From Magnolia sinica (taxonomy: Eukaryota > Streptophyta > Magnoliopsida > Magnoliales > Magnoliaceae): a stretch of 64,000 nt of DNA. The notes below the pieces were generated by a model. That model saw nothing but the letters and a program-made list of their open reading frames with translations, made no database searches and was not told the origin of the DNA. Below are positions 62,421 to 64,000 of this stretch, piece by piece. The stretch lies in NCBI RefSeq assembly GCF_029962835.1, contig NC_080583.1:70665158-70729157 (forward strand), written 5' to 3'. How positions within the stretch are numbered: position 1 is the stretch's first letter; every line of letters begins with the position of its first letter. A program made the position numbers and the translations under genes.

Positions 62421-63888
62421 ATGGCACTAGGTGAGAGACCACATCGTTCACGCACCGGATCTATCCCTTCTACCCGTGATGCGACGAATCCAGCATCGTC
62501 GTCAATTGCGCATACACTAGGCATTGCATGTAAGTCTAGATATATATTTCTTTTAATGACTTCTATTTATATTTAGATTTACATATTTCTTTTACAACAG
62601 CATCGTCGACCAGCCAACGAGGACGTGGACCCATGCATGAGTTGATTTTAGAGCAACTTACACGTAAGGGTAGGGTGATGGTAGAGTTCCCACAAGACTG
62701 CATTAGACTTATTAGGAACAATGCCCGGTTGTTTACGTCAGACGTGACAGATAATGTGCGGCAGATAATCCGTCAGCGGCTTAAGGTAAATTTTAGTAAA
62801 TTAAAATTTATTTTATAAAAGTTCATTTACGGTTAAGTTATTTTGTTAATAAGTTTATTGCCTTAATATATTATATACGAAACTGCAGGATAAATTCGAC
62901 TTAGATTTGAGTGTTCTGCACATTTCCCATGCCGTCGACGACATGGTCAAGAAGCGATTCAACGAGTACCGCAGTGACTTACACAAGCAGTACAAGCGGT
63001 GCATGAGCCACGAGGAGGCCGTACAGTCCGCACCGCCGTACATGACCCATGACAACTAGCGGATACTCTGTGATAGATTTTTGTCTGATTCTTTTTAGGT
63101 AATATTTAAATATTTATGATATCTTAAGGTAACAATTAAACTAGCAATTAATAACAATATATTATGAATAATGTGTTCAGGAGAGGAGCAAAATAAATTC
63201 TAACAACAGGAGAAAGTTAGAAGTGAACCACGTGGGTGGTTCAAAGTCATTTGTACGACTTTGTCACGACATGGTAAGAAATTAATGGTAATTAATAAGT
63301 TGATATATTCTTTTCATGCATTTATATTAACTCTATTGTCCTTTCGATTGCGCAGCGAGATTCCATCACTGGCCAGGAGCCCGGACCAGTAGACCTCTAC
63401 AAAGGGACTCACTGTCGGCAGGCAACAGGAGCTTGGGTACATCCTAGAGCCAACGAGAATTAGGTAAAAAATCCTTACATTGTAAAATTTAATTGCATTG
63501 AATTATAATAATGTCATTTGTTATAAAAATTCATATGTTTTCATTACAAGCGGGGATAGACCCCTTATGCAGTCAGCCCACTCTCGATGGTACTCAGCGG
63601 AGTGAGCCAGAGGTCCTGAATGAGGTGCTTGGCACCCGTTCTGGATATGTGCGTGGGCTTGGCCATGTGTCAAGCTCATGGCACCCGCTAGAGCCGCCTC
63701 CATCTGATCCATCGTTGTTGGCGACAGCGCCATACACCGAGCTGAAGAGGCAGAGGGAGGAGGAGAAGAGGAGGATGGAGGAGATGACGAGGCAGAGGGA
63801 GGAGCAGGAGAGGAGGATGGAGGAGCAGGAGAGGAGGATAGAGCAGATGCGGGTGGACCATGAGCGACGGATGACAGTGATGTTTTAG
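62421..63888 (+). pseudogene. Transposase_24 (TNPA-like) CACTA protein, six exons, with nonsense codons
   Basis: Six exons with GT-AG introns can be traced: 62421-62529, 62601-62785, 62889-63098, 63181-63273, 63356-63463 and 63551-63888. Exon 2 has QRGRGPMHELILEQLTRKGR; exon 3 has FNEYRSDLHKQYKRCMSHEE; exon 4 has NRRKLEVNHVGGSKSFVRL; exon 5 has PVDLYKGTHC; exon 6 has EVLGTRSGYVRGLGH. A charged coiled coil rich in REEEKRRMEE ends the protein. This order is typical of plant Transposase_24 proteins, which act with TNP2 by binding subterminal repeats. TAG codons at 63057-63059 (Trp expected) and 63096-63098 (Gln expected) interrupt exon 3. Confidence 0.88.
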
Positions 63889-64000
63889 GCTCTCGCTGCA
63901 CGCTTACCCACCGATGCCCCACCACCTCCGCCTTTATCTTTGTGACCTTTTATATTTTTATTTATGATTTTAAACTTATATGTATTTATGCGTGAATGAA
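63889..64000. other. Downstream flank of the TNPA-like gene
   Basis: A short non-coding T-rich stretch runs to the window end. The 3' terminus of the CACTA element is not reached. Confidence 0.4.

Noticed and set aside
63521-63925. 134-codon minus-strand ORF rich in Ser and Pro
   Set aside because: It is the complement of the charged coiled-coil exon of the TNPA-like gene.
1-64000. tRNA or rRNA genes
   Set aside because: I found no tRNA-like cloverleaf with A and B boxes and no rRNA landmark sequence; only a primer-binding site complementary to tRNA-Asp.

Overview
This window is transposon-dominated plant nuclear DNA. I see no gene that looks intact and functional for the host. The angiosperm assignment rests on Athila-type Ty3/gypsy elements, En/Spm (CACTA) transposases, a Ty1/copia remnant and fragments of plant SMC2, SMC4, SDH1 and RPL18a. 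The abundant dispersed 'gtgggcccac...gatgtatgtgt' and 'aagtggaccacacca' sequences are, from general knowledge, typical of magnoliid genomes. That narrower placement is inference.

Layout. (1) 1-6395: a decayed Athila-like element on the minus strand (RNase H, RT, protease, gag, primer-binding site, truncated LTR). (2) 7227-40533: a nest of insertions. The base is a 3.4 kb foldback, MULE-like element with matching GGGAAATTG ends and a 9-bp target duplication (8/9). It was split by a solo LTR (10013-39929, TSD ATATG). That LTR was itself split by a 23 kb CACTA element (12558-35647, TSD ACA) and by another solo LTR (36650-39745, TSD GTAAA). (3) Inside the 23 kb CACTA element are an RPL18a retropseudogene, SMC2 exons, about 13 kb of degenerate telomere-like CCTAAA satellite in an alternating two-type higher-order array, two copies of an LTR-like insert amplified with the satellite, and a coiled-coil exon. 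(4) 40572-47583: a 7 kb CACTA element of the same family. It carries exon fragments from five unrelated genes, all on the plus strand and many with splice sites: an RRM protein, a VARICOSE-like protein, RRP5, SDH1 and SMC4. (5) 47659-49773: a solo Athila LTR with a perfect TSD (TCCAT). (6) 50.5-50.9 kb: a copia remnant. (7) 51168 to the end: a CACTA-type terminus with about 2 kb of subterminal repeats, then dispersed repeats and CT-rich leader DNA. These are followed by a TNP2 transposase pseudogene, an uninterrupted 128-codon ORF of unknown function, and a Transposase_24 (TNPA-like) gene with six exons and nonsense codons.

How it fits together. The two Pack-CACTA elements and the transposase region share a layout: terminus, subterminal repeats, a CT-rich leader, then exons or transposase on the plus strand. 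This suggests an element-supplied promoter driving chimeric transcripts. Most nonsense codons that I could align by eye to remembered family consensus are C-to-T or G-to-A transitions, which fits methylated, silenced DNA. All homologies are from memory and inspection; no database search was run.
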